Of a DNA stretch of 64,000 bases, positions 1 to 10,031 are shown piece after piece. Source of the stretch: Modestobacter italicus. GTDB taxonomy: Bacteria; Actinomycetota; Actinomycetes; Mycobacteriales; Geodermatophilaceae. Both the position numbers and the translations under genes were made by a program. The stretch is from assembly GCF_000306785.1 (NCBI RefSeq), contig NC_017955.1, positions 4,960,001 through 5,024,000 of the forward strand, read 5' to 3'. Within the stretch, counting starts at the first letter, position 1. Each line of letters begins with the position of its first letter. A model generated the notes under the pieces. That model had not been told where the DNA came from and searched no databases. It saw only the letters and a program-made list of their open reading frames with translations.

Positions 1-1005
1 GACGATCGAGTCGGTCTCGTCGAAGACCATCAGCGCGGTGGTGCCGAGCATCGAGCCGGCCGCGGCGACCGAGTCGAAGTCGAGCGGGACGTCGAGGTGC
101 TCAGCGGTGAAGTAGGGCGTCGACGAGCCGCCCGGGGTCCAGAACTTGAGCTCGTGGCCCGGCCGGACGCCACCGGCCATCTCCAGCAGCTCGCGCATCG
201 TCGTCCCCATCGGGGCCTCGTACTGGCCGGGGCGGACGACGCGGCCGGACAGCGAGTAGATCTTCGGGCCGGGCGACTTCTCCGGGCCCATCGTCTTGAA
301 CCAGTCGGCGCCGCCGCGGATCACGTAGGGCACGGTGGCCAGCGTCTCCACGTTGTTGATCACCGTCGGGCCGCCGTAGAGGCCGGCGACGGCGGGGAAC
401 GGCGGCTTGAGCCGGGGCTGGCCGCGGTAGCCCTCGAGGGAGTCCAGCAGCGCCGTCTCCTCCCCGCAGATGTAGGCGCCGGCGCCGGCGTGCACGACCA
501 GCTCCAGGTCGTAGCCCGAACCCAGGACGTCGGTGCCGAGGTAGCCGGCGGCGTAGGCCTCCTGGACCGCGGCCACCACCCGGCGGTGGGCGTGCACGGC
601 CTCGCCCCGGACGTAGATGACGGCGAAGGAGCAGCGCACCGCGTAGGCGGAGATGATCACGCCCTCCACCAGGGAGTGCGGGTCGGCCATCATCAGCGGC
701 ACGTCCTTGCAGGTGCCCGGCTCGCCCTCGTCGGCGTTGACCACCAGGTACTTGGGCATCGCCGCCGGGCCGGTCGGGGTCTCCCCCGGCTTGGGCTGCG
801 GGATGAAGCTCCACTTCATGCCGGTCGGGAAGCCGGCGCCGCCGCGGCCGCGCAGCCCGGAGTCCTTGACCAGGGCGACCACCTCGTCCGGCGCCATCGT
901 CAGGGCCTGGCGCAGCGCGCGGTAGCCGTCGAGCCGTTCGTAGGTCTCCAGCGTCCAGGAGCGCGGCTCGGCGAAGCGTGCGGTGAGCACGGGGGTGAGC
1001 GGCAT
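1..1005 (-). CDS. nuoF: NADH-quinone oxidoreductase subunit F (3' end cut by window)
   Basis: This is the NADH-oxidising flavoprotein of respiratory complex I. It binds NADH, FMN and a 4Fe-4S cluster in the peripheral arm and passes electrons to NuoE and NuoG. The visible 335 residues begin MPLTPVLTARF and contain the FMN/NADH-site signature GLRGRGGAGFPTGMKW, the NADEGEPGTCKD segment and GAGAYICGEETALLDSLEG. The C-terminal Cys ligands of the 4Fe-4S cluster lie beyond the window start. The ATG at 1005 lies two bases after the nuoE stop, so the two are co-translated. It is part of the nuoA-F operon on the minus strand. Confidence 0.97.
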   Translation of the reverse strand, partial: MPLTPVLTARFAEPRSWTLETYERLDGYRALRQALTMAPDEVVALVKDSGLRGRGGAGFPTGMKWSFIPQPKPGETPTGPAAMPKYLVVNADEGEPGTCKDVPLMMADPHSLVEGVIISAYAVRCSFAVIYVRGEAVHAHRRVVAAVQEAYAAGYLGTDVLGSGYDLELVVHAGAGAYICGEETALLDSLEGYRGQPRLKPPFPAVAGLYGGPTVINNVETLATVPYVIRGGADWFKTMGPEKSPGPKIYSLSGRVVRPGQYEAPMGTTMRELLEMAGGVRPGHELKFWTPGGSSTPYFTAEHLDVPLDFDSVAAAGSMLGTTALMVFDETDSIV

Positions 1006-1007
1006 GG

Positions 1008-2008
1008 TCAGACCTCTCGCTCGACGGAGGTGCCCGAGCCGGCCTGGCCCTGGGTGGCGGGCCGGTCGGTGCCCTCGGCACCGCGCTCGGCCGGCTGCCG
1101 GCCGGCGGGCTCGGGGGTGTCGGGGTGGTGCTGGGCGGCGCCGGCGCGCTCGGCCGGGGTGTCCGCCGAGGCGACCGCGGTGTCGGCCGCCTGCTGGGCG
1201 GGGGTCTCCCCGGTCGTCCCGGCCGGGGTGACGTCGGGCTCGGGCGCGTCGTCGGGCTGCGCGCCCGACATCGGCGGCGCGGTCTCGCCGCGCTCGGCGG
1301 CCAGCCGCACCCCGCGCAGCGTCGGCTCCCCGGTCGAGGGCCCGTCGACGGCGGCCTGCGCCGCGGCGGGGTCGGCGTGCTGGGAGAGCCCGGCGAGCTG
1401 GCGGGAGACGCCGCGAAAATCGGTCAGCGCCGCGCCGCGGGTGGGCGCCGGCTTCTCGCCGCGGCGCAGCGCGGCCACCAGCTCCCGGGCGCTGTCGACG
1501 TCCTGCTGGTCGTAGAACTCGTAGTCGACGGTGACCACCGGCGCGTAGTCGCAGGCGGCCAGGCACTCGGCGTGCTCGAGGGTGACCGAGCCGTCGGCGG
1601 CGGTCTGGTCGTGGCCGACACCGAGGTCAGCGGAGACGGCGTCGTAGATGCGCTGCCCGCCGAGGACGGCGCACAGCGTGTTGGTGCAGACGCTGACCAG
1701 GTGCCGACCGGTCGGGTGGCGCTTGTACATCGTGTAGAAGGTCGCCACCGCGCCGACCTCGGCCTTGGTCAGGCCGAGCAGCCGGGCGCAGAAGCCCACG
1801 CCCTCGGGCGAGACGTAGCCCTGCACCGACTGGACCAGGTGCAGCATCGGCAGCAGCGCGGACCGGGCCTGCGGGTAGCGGGCCATCAGCTCACGCGCCT
1901 CGGCCTCGTGCTGCGCGGTCAGCCGCGGCAAGTCGGGCGCGGCGGGCTCCACCGGGCTGGAGTCCAGCCCGGTGACCGCCGTCCCCTCGAAGGAACCAGG
2001 CAGAGCAC

Positions 2009-2012
<4 letters not shown>
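1008..2012 (-). CDS. nuoE: NADH-quinone oxidoreductase subunit E with long C-terminal tail
   Basis: This is the 2Fe-2S (N1a) subunit of complex I, partner of NuoF. The thioredoxin-like domain covers roughly residues 30-190 and carries the four expected ligands: C109 and C114 in VSVCTNTLC, and C150 and C154 in HAECLAAC. The protein is 334 residues, against about 160-250 for most NuoE. The extra 130 or so residues are low-complexity (Pro, Ala, Thr, Glu, Gly) and probably disordered. The start codon overlaps the nuoD stop (ATGA), indicating translational coupling. A tail of this sort is known in some actinobacterial NuoE proteins; its role is unknown. Confidence 0.96.
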
Positions 2013-3331
<1,319 letters not shown>

Positions 3332-3336
3332 TGTGT

Positions 3337-3401
3337 CTTCGCCTCGACTCCGGTCTCGTTCCGCTCCTCGGTCGCTGGCGCTCCCTGCGATGCTCGCTCA
3401 A
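3337..3401 (-). repeat. Dispersed junction repeat A, copy 1 (nuoC-nuoD gap)
   Basis: The 76-bp gap between the nuoC stop and the nuoD start is almost entirely this element. Read on the minus strand it begins TGAGCATCGCAG, continues GAGCGCCAGCGA and GAGGAGCGGA, and ends CGGAGTCGAGG. The same blocks in the same order occur at 62497-62551. Its right end supplies the only Shine-Dalgarno-like sequence (GAGG) in front of nuoD. Other nuo junctions here have overlaps or gaps of only a few bases, so this looks like an insertion into a compact operon. Confidence 0.6.
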
Positions 3402-3407
3402 CCGTCG

Positions 3408-4106
3408 TCATCGGTAGCTCCGGCGCTCGTCGGGGGGCGGGATCTGCGCGCCCTTGTACTCGACCGGCACGCCCCCGAGCGGGTAGTCCTTGCGCTGGGG
3501 GTGGCCCTCCCAGTCGTCGGGCATGAGGATCCGGGTCAGCGCCGGGTGGCCGTCGAAGACGACGCCGAACATGTCCCAGGTCTCCCGCTCGTGCCAGTCC
3601 GCGGTCGGGTAGACCCGGGTCACCGAGGGGACGTGCGGGTCCTCGGCGGTGACCGCGACCTCGAGCCGGATCCGGCGGCGGTAGGTCATCGAGGTCAGGT
3701 GGTAGACCACGTGCAGCCGCGGGCGGTCCGGGGTCGCGACCGGGCCGCCGCTGTCGGCGTAGTCGACCCCGGAGACGCTGCTGCACAGCTCGAAGCGGAG
3801 CGCGTCGTCGTCCCTGAGCGCCTGCACCAGCGTGAGCAGGTGCTCCCGGACGACGAACCAGGTGATCTCGCCGCGGTCGACCAGCACCCGCAGGACGGCG
3901 GCGTCGTAGGTGGCCTGGCCGACGGCGTCGATCAGCGCGTCGGTGACCTCGTCGAACCAGCCGCCGTAGGGCCGCTCGGAGGAGTGCAGCGCCACCGCAC
4001 CGCCGGGCTCGACCCGGACCAGGCCGCCGAAGCCGGAGGTGTCGCCGCTGCCGGTGACGCCGAAGGCGCCGCGGCGGAAGCCACCGGTCTCGGGGACCTC
4101 CGTCAT
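3408..4106 (-). CDS. nuoC: NADH-quinone oxidoreductase subunit C
   Basis: This is the 30-kDa-type hydrophilic subunit of complex I, structural partner of NuoD. It is 232 residues long. The family signature is present: [16 protein letters not shown], followed by [21 protein letters not shown]. The N-terminal 45 residues are Gly-rich and variable, as is usual in actinobacteria. The start at 4106 overlaps the nuoB stop (ATGA). It is encoded separately from NuoD, unlike the fused NuoCD of enterobacteria. Confidence 0.97.
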   Translation of the reverse strand: MTEVPETGGFRRGAFGVTGSGDTSGFGGLVRVEPGGAVALHSSERPYGGWFDEVTDALIDAVGQATYDAAVLRVLVDRGEITWFVVREHLLTLVQALRDDDALRFELCSSVSGVDYADSGGPVATPDRPRLHVVYHLTSMTYRRRIRLEVAVTAEDPHVPSVTRVYPTADWHERETWDMFGVVFDGHPALTRILMPDDWEGHPQRKDYPLGGVPVEYKGAQIPPPDERRSYR

Positions 4107-4777
4107 CGTGGGGCCCCCGCCCCGGGCAGGACGACGGCGTTGCCTCCACGCTGCTCGATCGCGAACTGGCCGGTACGCCCCGCGGCGGCGGCCTGCTCGT
4201 AGGCGCGGCGCGCGTCCTTGTCGGCGCGGACGCTGGAGGGCATCTCGACGTGCAGGTCGGGGGCCGTGCCGTCGGCGCGGGCGGCGGCCTGCTGGGCGGC
4301 GCGCTTGGCACCGAGCGGCTCGTGCTGGATCTTGTGGTGCAGCTTGAGGATGGCGTCGGTGAGCATCTCCGGCCGCGGCGGGCAGCCCGGCAGGTACATG
4401 TCCACCGGGACGATGTGGTCGACGCCCTGGACGATCGCGTAGTTGTTGAACATCCCGCCGGAGCTGGCGCACACGCCCATCGCGAGCACCCAGCGCGGCT
4501 CGGGCATCTGGTCGTAGATCTGGCGCAGCACCGGGGCCATCTTCTGGCTGACCCGGCCGGCGACGATCATCAGGTCGGCCTGGCGCGGCGAGGCGCGGAA
4601 GACCTCCATGCCGAAGCGGGCCAGGTCGTAGCGGCCGGCACCGGAGGCCATCATCTCGATCGCGCAGCAGGCCAGGCCGAAGGTGGCCGGCCACAGCGAG
4701 GACTTGCGGGTCCAGTTGACCAGCTTTTCCACGCTGGTCAGCAGCACGCCGCTGGGCAGCTTCTCCTCGAGACCCAT
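4103..4777 (-). CDS. nuoB: NADH-quinone oxidoreductase subunit B
   Basis: This PSST-type subunit carries the terminal N2 4Fe-4S cluster next to the quinone pocket. It is 224 residues long. The cluster ligands are visible as C37-C38 in GLACCAIE, C103 in GVCASSGG and C132 in [10 protein letters not shown]. The conserved core ends near residue 165; a charged tail of about 60 residues follows. It starts nine bases after the nuoA stop and overlaps nuoC by four bases, which places it firmly in the operon. Confidence 0.97.
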   Translation of the reverse strand: MGLEEKLPSGVLLTSVEKLVNWTRKSSLWPATFGLACCAIEMMASGAGRYDLARFGMEVFRASPRQADLMIVAGRVSQKMAPVLRQIYDQMPEPRWVLAMGVCASSGGMFNNYAIVQGVDHIVPVDMYLPGCPPRPEMLTDAILKLHHKIQHEPLGAKRAAQQAAARADGTAPDLHVEMPSSVRADKDARRAYEQAAAAGRTGQFAIEQRGGNAVVLPGAGAPR

Positions 4778-4786
4778 GTCAGGCCC

Positions 4787-5149
4787 TCACTCCCACTCGA
4801 GCCCGCCGCGCCGCCACACGTAGGCGTAGGCGATGAAGACGGTGACGATGAAGACGGCCATCTCGACCAGGCCGAAGACGCCGAGGGCGTCGTTGGCGAC
4901 GGCCCACGGGTAGAGGAAGACGATCTCGATGTCGAAGACGATGAACAACATCGCGGTCAGGTAGTACTTGACCGGGAAGCGACCGCCGGTGAGCGGCTGG
5001 TCGACCGGCTCGATGCCGCACTCGTAGGCCTCGAGCTTGGCCCGGTTGTAGCGCCGCGGGCCGATGAACGGGGCAGCGGTCACCGAGAAGAGGGCGAAGG
5101 CGGCGGCGAGCGCGAAGAGCCCGACGAGGGGCACGTAGTTCGACAGCAT
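4787..5149 (-). CDS. nuoA: NADH-quinone oxidoreductase subunit A
   Basis: This small membrane subunit of complex I is the first gene of the operon. The 120-residue protein starting MLSNYVPLVG has three hydrophobic helices (about residues 5-27, 63-83 and 91-113) and the conserved loop YECGIEP containing the Cys typical of NuoA. The reading frame is open further upstream to 5218, but the ATG at 5149 gives the normal family length and follows an AGGTGGG sequence. A promoter and a Rex operator lie upstream at about 5278-5315. Confidence 0.95.
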   Translation of the reverse strand: MLSNYVPLVGLFALAAAFALFSVTAAPFIGPRRYNRAKLEAYECGIEPVDQPLTGGRFPVKYYLTAMLFIVFDIEIVFLYPWAVANDALGVFGLVEMAVFIVTVFIAYAYVWRRGGLEWE

Positions 5150-5277
5150 CAGCGGCAGCCCACCTGACCGGGACCGGGCACCGGACCAGCCGGCCACCCG
5201 CCCCTGACGGGTGTGCACCTCGTCGTGCAGACCACGGAGACGACCTCCACCTCACCCGGGAAGCCCCGGCGTGTCGC

Positions 5278-5315
5278 TTGTGAACTACTTCACAAAGTCG
5301 AGCGGTGGAAGCCTA
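5278..5315 (-). promoter_or_regulatory. nuo operon promoter with Rex operator
   Basis: At 5278-5295 there is an 18-base inverted repeat, TTGTGA-N6-TCACAA, matching the actinobacterial Rex operator (TTGTGAAC...GTTCACAA type). A TAGGCT -10 element for the minus strand lies at 5310-5315, so the operator would sit just downstream of the transcription start, where a bound repressor blocks initiation or elongation. The rex gene is in this window (about 33 kb) and has a related site. In Streptomyces, nuo is a known Rex target that is derepressed when the NADH/NAD+ ratio rises. The site here is a sequence match only. Confidence 0.75.
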
Positions 5316-5336
5316 TGCCTGCGGGGCGTCAGAAAG

Positions 5337-5376
5337 CCAGGACCCCCGGTGACCGAGTTCACACGGGGGGTCCTGG
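5337..5376. terminator. Strong hairpin upstream of the nuo promoter
   Basis: The arms CCAGGACCCCC (5337-5347) and GGGGGTCCTGG (5366-5376) are perfectly complementary, and the stem can extend inward through GTGA/TCAC. There is no T-tract. It lies between the transposase stop and the nuo promoter, so it could end transcription coming from the IS or from a gene that once preceded nuo. It could also belong to the IS end. The sequence alone does not decide. Confidence 0.5.
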
Positions 5377-5410
5377 GCGGGCTGTCCGGGCTGGACGCTC
5401 CTATGACGCG

Positions 5411-6463
5411 TCAAGCGGTGGCCGGTGGTGATTCGAGGCGGCGGTAGAGCTCGCGGGCGATGTAGCGCTTGAGGCAGCGTTTGATCTCGCGGTCGGTCTT
5501 GCCTTCGGCGCGGCGGCGGTCGGCGTAGGCGCGGGTTCGTTCGTCGCGTTGCAGTCGGCTGAGGACGACGGTGTGCAGGGCGCGGTTGAGCTGGCGGTCC
5601 CCGGAGCGGTTGAGCCGGTAGCGCACGGTCTTGCCCGAAGACGCCGGGATCGGGGCGGCGCCGGCCAGCATGGCGAAGGCGGCGTCGTCGCGGCAGCGGC
5701 CGGGATGGGACCAGGCGGTCAGCACGGTGGCGGCCACGATCGGGCCGACTCCGGTCAGCTCGAGCAGGTCCGGCCGCCAGGTCCGCACGATGGCGCGGAT
5801 GGCCTTCTCATGGTTGAGGGCTTCGGCCTCGAGGAAGCGGATGCGGCCGGCCAGCTCGTGCAGCACGGTCAGCGCGGTAACCGTCTCGATGTCACCACTG
5901 CAGGCGCCTGGGCGCAGCCTGGCGGCGGTGCTGATCATGGCGCGGGTGGTCTGCCCGCGGAACCGGGCGCGCACCGGCTCCGGGGCGGTGATGACCATCG
6001 CCAGCAGCTGCCGCTGACCGGTGCTGGCGGCCTCCACAGCCGCTCGCCGGGCGGTCAGGCGCATCTGCAGCGCGGCCCGCTCGGCGCCGGTCTTGGGCTC
6101 GGCGAGTCGGGTGCGGGCCAGCGCATCGCGGGCGGCGCGTTCGGCGTCGATCGGATCGGACTTGGCGCCGGCCCGCCGGGCCGGCCGCTTGGGCCGGTCC
6201 AGCTCGACGACCATCTCCTCGCCGGCGGCCAGATGCCGGGCCAGACCAGCGCCGTAGCCACCGGCGCCCTCCATCGCCCAGGCCCGCAAGCCCGAGTGCT
6301 GCTCGGCCAGAGCGACCAACTCGGCGTAGCCGTCGGGATCGGCGGTGACCGTCGCGCGGGCCAGCACGCCACCGGTACGCGCATCGACGACGGCGGCGGT
6401 GTGGGTCTGGCTGTGGGTGTCGACGCCGATGACGACCTCGACCAGTTCTGCCAGCATGGACAT
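5411..6463 (-). CDS. IS110-family transposase (DEDD recombinase)
   Basis: This recombinase moves the IS by DEDD/serine chemistry. The 350-residue protein starts MSMLAELVEVV, with an AAGGAGAAG ribosome site seven bases upstream. The RuvC-like N-terminal domain shows the four acidic residues D15 (VIGVDTH), E65 (AMEGAGGYG), D103 and D106 (KSDPIDAERA). The C-terminal Transposase_20 domain has the helix-hairpin-helix segment LTGVGPIVAATVL and the serine motif PIPASSGKTVRYRLNRSGDR. Both domains are complete, so the element may still be active. The frame stays open 5' of 6463, but the strong ribosome site decides the start. Confidence 0.92.
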   Translation of the reverse strand: MSMLAELVEVVIGVDTHSQTHTAAVVDARTGGVLARATVTADPDGYAELVALAEQHSGLRAWAMEGAGGYGAGLARHLAAGEEMVVELDRPKRPARRAGAKSDPIDAERAARDALARTRLAEPKTGAERAALQMRLTARRAAVEAASTGQRQLLAMVITAPEPVRARFRGQTTRAMISTAARLRPGACSGDIETVTALTVLHELAGRIRFLEAEALNHEKAIRAIVRTWRPDLLELTGVGPIVAATVLTAWSHPGRCRDDAAFAMLAGAAPIPASSGKTVRYRLNRSGDRQLNRALHTVVLSRLQRDERTRAYADRRRAEGKTDREIKRCLKRYIARELYRRLESPPATA

Positions 6464-6716
6464 GCGTTCTTCTCCTTGACCGGGGGGACGCAGCAGGTCC
6501 CGGTCCGGTGCGGAGATGGCAGGACTGTGATGAGACACGCCAGCGCCTACTGGCGGTCAAGCTCCTGATCAGGCCAACGTCTCCGGCCGGGCCGGTGCCG
6601 ACAGCAGCAGGCGGACAAGTCCGGCCAAGGGCACAAAGCCAGTCAGGCGAAGGGTCACGCCCACTGCTGCCGACCGTCAGCCCATCACCGATGAACCGAC
6701 CCGGCCAGCCTCACAG
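6464..6716 (-). ncRNA. Candidate IS110 bridge RNA region
   Basis: This is the non-coding leader directly upstream of the transposase. IS110-type (not IS1111-type) elements are known to encode their bridge RNA in this position. On the minus strand the segment around 6590-6640 can fold: GGCCGGACTTGTCCGCC forms an inner hairpin flanked by GTGCC/GGCAC arms. Further paired segments lie nearer the gene. No loops have been matched to target or donor sequences, and the RNA ends are unknown. The assignment rests on position and folding potential only. Confidence 0.4.
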
Positions 6717-6872
6717 TCAGGTGAGCGGGCCCGGCGACGGCGCCGGCGGTGGCGCCGTCGGGTCGGTCGGCGTGGGCTGCGGGAAGGGCGCCGGCTCCGG
6801 CGGGGGCAACGGGTCGATCGGCGACGGTGAGGGCGAGGGCGGGTCGGGCTGCGGGACCGGTGGTGTCGTCAT
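6717..6872 (-). CDS. Small proline-rich hypothetical protein
   Basis: A 51-residue reading frame starts MTTPPVPQPDPP and is more than one third proline, with PSPSP and PPPEP stretches; it ends PSPGPLT. Upstream there is GGAGGAG (about 13 bases away) and AGGG (seven bases). It has no recognisable domain, signal peptide or membrane segment. It lies between the HNH nuclease gene and the IS, in the same direction as both. Low complexity makes a chance ORF possible. The stop codon falls close to the presumed IS end, so the C-terminus could be altered by the insertion. Confidence 0.35.
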   Translation of the reverse strand: MTTPPVPQPDPPSPSPSPIDPLPPPEPAPFPQPTPTDPTAPPPAPSPGPLT

Positions 6873-7032
6873 GCACCGACCCTGCTCCTCCCCGGCCGCC
6901 GACGGAACGGCTCGGCGACCGCGTTCGCGCAGAGCACAGCGGACGGCGGCCCCGCCATGGCGAGGGCGGGGTCGAGCGCACGACACATCGCGATCGGCCA
7001 ACGGCCACCGGCTCGCACCACCACCCCGCTTG

Positions 7033-8661
7033 TCAAAAGGGCGGCGGATCGTCGGCTGGGTCCGGTGGTGGGCCGCCGACCGGGACCAGGACGAGTTCGC
7101 CGGGCAGGCGGAGGCCCGGTGGTCTCGTGGTGCGGGTGACCCCCGACGGGGTCGTCACCGACAGGACCCCGTCGTCGGTCATGGTGAACCGCCAGCCCGG
7201 TGCGTGGGTCTTCAGCCGGTGGTGCCGGCGGCACAGCGAGCACAGGTTCTCGCAGGCGGTCTGCCCGCCCTCGGCGTGCGGGTGGACGTGGTCGGCCTCG
7301 GTCCACCGCGCCGGTCGCCGGCAGCCGGGGTGCCGGCAGGTGCGGTCCCGGGCCTTGACGAACCGCTGCTGCGCCGGGGTCGGCCGGTAGCGGTCCACCG
7401 GCGGCGGCCGGTCCAGCACCGCGCAGCCGCAGTCGCTCGCGGCGCCGTGCTGCGGGCAACCGCGGCGGACCAGCTGCTCCAGCTCACCCCGGGTCACCGT
7501 CGCCCGCAGCGCCCCGGTGGCGGGGTCGGTCAGTGAGATGCCCAGGCTGCCGCCGGTCGGTGCCTGCAGCCCGCCCGGGCAGAGGGCGTCGAGCTGTTCC
7601 AGCAGCTCCCGCAGCTGCCCGGCGGTGATCGGCGCGCCGTCCACCGTCGCGGTGTCGGAGTCGGTCGGGGGCGTGAACGGGCGCAGGTCGCCGCCGGTCG
7701 GCCGGGTGCCCTCACCGGCCGACCGGGTGCCCAGCCCCGGCAGCGGGGCGATGACCTGCAGGTGCGCGGTCACCGGCTCCCGGGTCGTGTCCCAGGGGCG
7801 GAGGATCAGGTCGGCCATGATCTGCGCCCGCAGCTGACCGATCGGCCGGGTGTCCCCGTCGGCCTTGGCCATCCGGGCGTAGCCGTCCACCGCGTCCCGG
7901 CACGCCGCCGCCACCGGCATCGGCAGGTCCGCGACCAGCTGCCCCATCCCGTCGGCGGTGGCCTTGGCCTGCACGTCCATGCACTGCTCGGCCTTGCGCC
8001 GCCGCCGGTCGGCCGCCGCGGCGTCCACCGCGATCAACGCCGCCGCCGTCCGCTCGGCCAACCGCACCGGCGTCTCCCCGGCCAGCGCCCACTGCAGCGC
8101 CTGCGCCTCCACCTCACCGACCACGGCCGGGTCCACCCGGCCACCGGCGTCGGTCGACTGCCCACCGAGGGCCTTGACGATCGCGTTCGCCCGCGGGTGG
8201 TCGATCAACCCGTCGGCCAGCGCCGCCCAGGTGTCGGGCAGCTCCCGGCGCAGCACCAGTGACCGCTCGGTCAACGCGGTCGCCGCCGCGCGGGAGATCC
8301 CGGCCACCACCGCCAGCTCGTCCGCGAAGAACTCACTCACCCCCGCCGGCGCCCGGTCCGGCAGGTAGCCCTCCACGCCGTGGCCGGGCTGGTCCTCGGT
8401 CAGGTCCGACTGCTGCGGCCGGCGCGCGGCGAACCCGGCCACCAGCGCCGCCTCATAGGCCGCCAGCTTCGCCCGACCCACCGCGACCGCGACCAGCTCG
8501 CGGGCCATCTCGGCGTCGTCGAACCCGTCCACGTCCAGCAGGTCGGTCACGCGCGCCGGACGACGGGTCACCCCCTCTGGAGCGGGACCCCACGCGTCCG
8601 GGTCCAACGGCCGGGCAGGCGCCACCGTCAGCGCCACCCCGTACCCACCGGCCTCGAACAC
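7033..8661 (-). CDS. DUF222 / HNH endonuclease domain protein
   Basis: The 542-residue protein belongs to the actinobacterial DUF222-HNH group that includes the mycobacterial 13E12 repeat proteins. The DUF222 region occupies about residues 50-330. The C-terminal HNH domain shows CRHPGCRRPARWTEADHV, then HAEGGQT, ENLCSLCRRHHRLKTH: a Cys-paired zinc-ribbon type HNH with the catalytic His in the DHV position. Such genes occur in many copies per genome and are thought to be mobile or selfish; cellular function is not established. The GTG at 8661 follows a TAGCTT element by six bases, suggesting a leaderless transcript. Confidence 0.85.
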   Translation of the reverse strand: MFEAGGYGVALTVAPARPLDPDAWGPAPEGVTRRPARVTDLLDVDGFDDAEMARELVAVAVGRAKLAAYEAALVAGFAARRPQQSDLTEDQPGHGVEGYLPDRAPAGVSEFFADELAVVAGISRAAATALTERSLVLRRELPDTWAALADGLIDHPRANAIVKALGGQSTDAGGRVDPAVVGEVEAQALQWALAGETPVRLAERTAAALIAVDAAAADRRRRKAEQCMDVQAKATADGMGQLVADLPMPVAAACRDAVDGYARMAKADGDTRPIGQLRAQIMADLILRPWDTTREPVTAHLQVIAPLPGLGTRSAGEGTRPTGGDLRPFTPPTDSDTATVDGAPITAGQLRELLEQLDALCPGGLQAPTGGSLGISLTDPATGALRATVTRGELEQLVRRGCPQHGAASDCGCAVLDRPPPVDRYRPTPAQQRFVKARDRTCRHPGCRRPARWTEADHVHPHAEGGQTACENLCSLCRRHHRLKTHAPGWRFTMTDDGVLSVTTPSGVTRTTRPPGLRLPGELVLVPVGGPPPDPADDPPPF

Positions 8662-8834
8662 ACCCTCAAGCTATGGGAGGGGTACGACAGTTCCGGGGGT
8701 CAGCGCGTCACTGAGCTGGGAGTTCCTCGACATCCGTGCCGATCGGTGACGACCGCGGTGCCACGGCGCCGACCGGCGTCCTCCGACCTCAACCGCCGTC
8801 CGTCGCCCGCCGGGGATGGTGCGGGGGCTCGGCG

Positions 8835-9287
8835 TCAGTCCTCGAGCCGCTCCTGGCGGTCCCGCGCGCGGCTGCCGGCGACGCGGCCGGGGCGAGGAAG
8901 CACGGCCGCGCGCAGCGCCGTCTCCCGACGGCGCCGGACCGCCCGCCGCAAGCGCTCCGCGCGGGAGCCGGGCGGGTCGGCGAGCCAGACGAAGCCGTCG
9001 TCGACGTCCGGCGCCTCGTCGTCGGCGAGGAGGAACGCCAGCAGCTCGGTCATCAGGGCGTCGTCGGCGAGCAGCCGGCCGAGCGGGTCCTCCCCCAGGT
9101 CGTGCTGCTCGAGGAAGTGTGGGAAGCGGGAGAAGACGCCGGGGCCGAAGATCGCCGCCGCCCGGTCCTGCATGAAGTTCACCGAGTCGTCCAGCCCCTC
9201 GAGCGCCTCGGCCGCCCGCTCCACGCCCAGCCAGGCGCGGAGGGTGAACGTGTCCGGGCCGCCGGAGGCGGACCAGTCGTCAGGCAC
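8835..9287 (-). CDS. Conserved hypothetical protein downstream of menG
   Basis: The 150-residue protein ([14 protein letters not shown]...) is not recognised. It is acidic in the middle ([13 protein letters not shown]) and its last 45 residues are Arg-rich ([15 protein letters not shown]). It has no signal peptide or membrane segment. The GTG at 9287 overlaps the menG stop by eight bases (GTGCCTGA), so it is co-transcribed and probably translationally coupled to menaquinone synthesis. A fragment motif [16 protein letters not shown] may be the conserved core. The 170 bp separating it from the HNH gene show nothing else identifiable. Confidence 0.6.
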   Translation of the reverse strand: MPDDWSASGGPDTFTLRAWLGVERAAEALEGLDDSVNFMQDRAAAIFGPGVFSRFPHFLEQHDLGEDPLGRLLADDALMTELLAFLLADDEAPDVDDGFVWLADPPGSRAERLRRAVRRRRETALRAAVLPRPGRVAGSRARDRQERLED

Positions 9288-9996
9288 GGGTGCCGCGGTG
9301 CAGCGCGACGGCGCCGCCGGTCAGGTTGCGCCAGGCGACGTCGACCCACCCGGCCGACTGCAGCCACCGCGCCAGCTCGGGCTGCGCGGGCCAGGCCCGG
9401 ATCGACTCGGCCAGGTAGACGTAGGCCTCCGGGTTGCTGCTCACCGCCCGGGCGATCACCGGCAGCGCCCGCATCAGGTACTCCGTGTAGACGGTGCGGA
9501 ACGGCGCCCACACCGGGCTGGAGAACTCGCAGACCACCAGCCGGCCCCCCGGCCGGGTCACCCGGGCGAACTCCCGCAGGGCCGCGACCGGGTCGGCGAC
9601 GTTGCGCAGCCCGAAGGAGATGACGACGCCGTCGACGCTCTGGTCGGCCAGCGGCAGCGCCATCGCGTCACCGGCGACCTTCGGCACCGGGCGCGCGGCA
9701 CCGGCTGCCAGCATCCCCTGGGAGAAGTCGCAGGCGATCGCGTGCACCCCGCCGGCGGCGAGCTCCACGGTGGACACCGCCGTGCCGGCCGCGACGTCGA
9801 GCACGGTGGACCCCCGGCGCGCGCCCAGCGCCTCCCGGGTGGCCCGCCGCCACCCGGCGTCCAGGCCACCGGAGAGGACCGTGTTCGTCAGGTCGTAGCG
9901 CCCGGCGACCCGGTCGAACATCGCCGCGACCTCGTCGGGGCGCTTGTCCAGCCCCGCCCGCGTCCCCGCTGCCCCTGCCCGCCCACCGGTCGCCAC
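9280..9996 (-). CDS. menG: Demethylmenaquinone methyltransferase
   Basis: This SAM-dependent C-methyltransferase (UbiE/MenG family) makes the last step of menaquinone synthesis, methylating demethylmenaquinone. It is 238 residues long. Motifs include [13 protein letters not shown] at the N-terminus, the SAM-binding VLDVAAGTA, and [23 protein letters not shown]. The GTG start lies seven bases from a TAGCGT element (10004-10009), so the transcript is probably leaderless. It is transcribed divergently from menF across a shared 35-45 bp promoter, and its neighbours are other men genes. Confidence 0.93.
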   Translation of the reverse strand: MATGGRAGAAGTRAGLDKRPDEVAAMFDRVAGRYDLTNTVLSGGLDAGWRRATREALGARRGSTVLDVAAGTAVSTVELAAGGVHAIACDFSQGMLAAGAARPVPKVAGDAMALPLADQSVDGVVISFGLRNVADPVAALREFARVTRPGGRLVVCEFSSPVWAPFRTVYTEYLMRALPVIARAVSSNPEAYVYLAESIRAWPAQPELARWLQSAGWVDVAWRNLTGGAVALHRGTRA

Positions 9997-10003
9997 GTCG
10001 GCG

Positions 10004-10028
10004 ACGCTACCTGCGCGCCTCCTACCCT
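10004..10028. promoter_or_regulatory. Compact divergent leaderless promoters menG/menF
   Basis: On the minus strand, TAGCGT occupies 10004-10009, seven bases from the menG GTG. On the plus strand, TACCCT occupies 10023-10028, six bases from the GTG at 10035. Both fit the -10 pattern of leaderless actinobacterial genes. The two -10 elements are only 13 bases apart, so each promoter's -35 region lies inside the other, and the two genes may compete for polymerase or be co-regulated. Confidence 0.55.
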
Positions 10029-10031
10029 GGG

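Larger units (their letters stand above)
5380..6716 (-). mobile_element. IS110-family insertion sequence (edges approximate)
   Basis: The element contains a DEDD transposase gene (5411-6463) and about 250 bp of leader that encodes no protein. IS110 elements generally lack terminal inverted repeats and target duplications, so the ends cannot be fixed by eye. The limits given are the widest consistent with an intact nuo promoter on one side and the neighbouring small ORF on the other. It lies just upstream of the nuo operon and does not interrupt a recognisable gene. Comparison with an empty site in a related genome would define the ends. Confidence 0.6.

Noticed and set aside
7033-8661. HNH gene considered as part of a group II intron, intein or restriction system
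   Set aside because: There is no reverse transcriptase, no intein splice motifs and no methyltransferase partner; DUF222 places it in the free-standing 13E12-type group.
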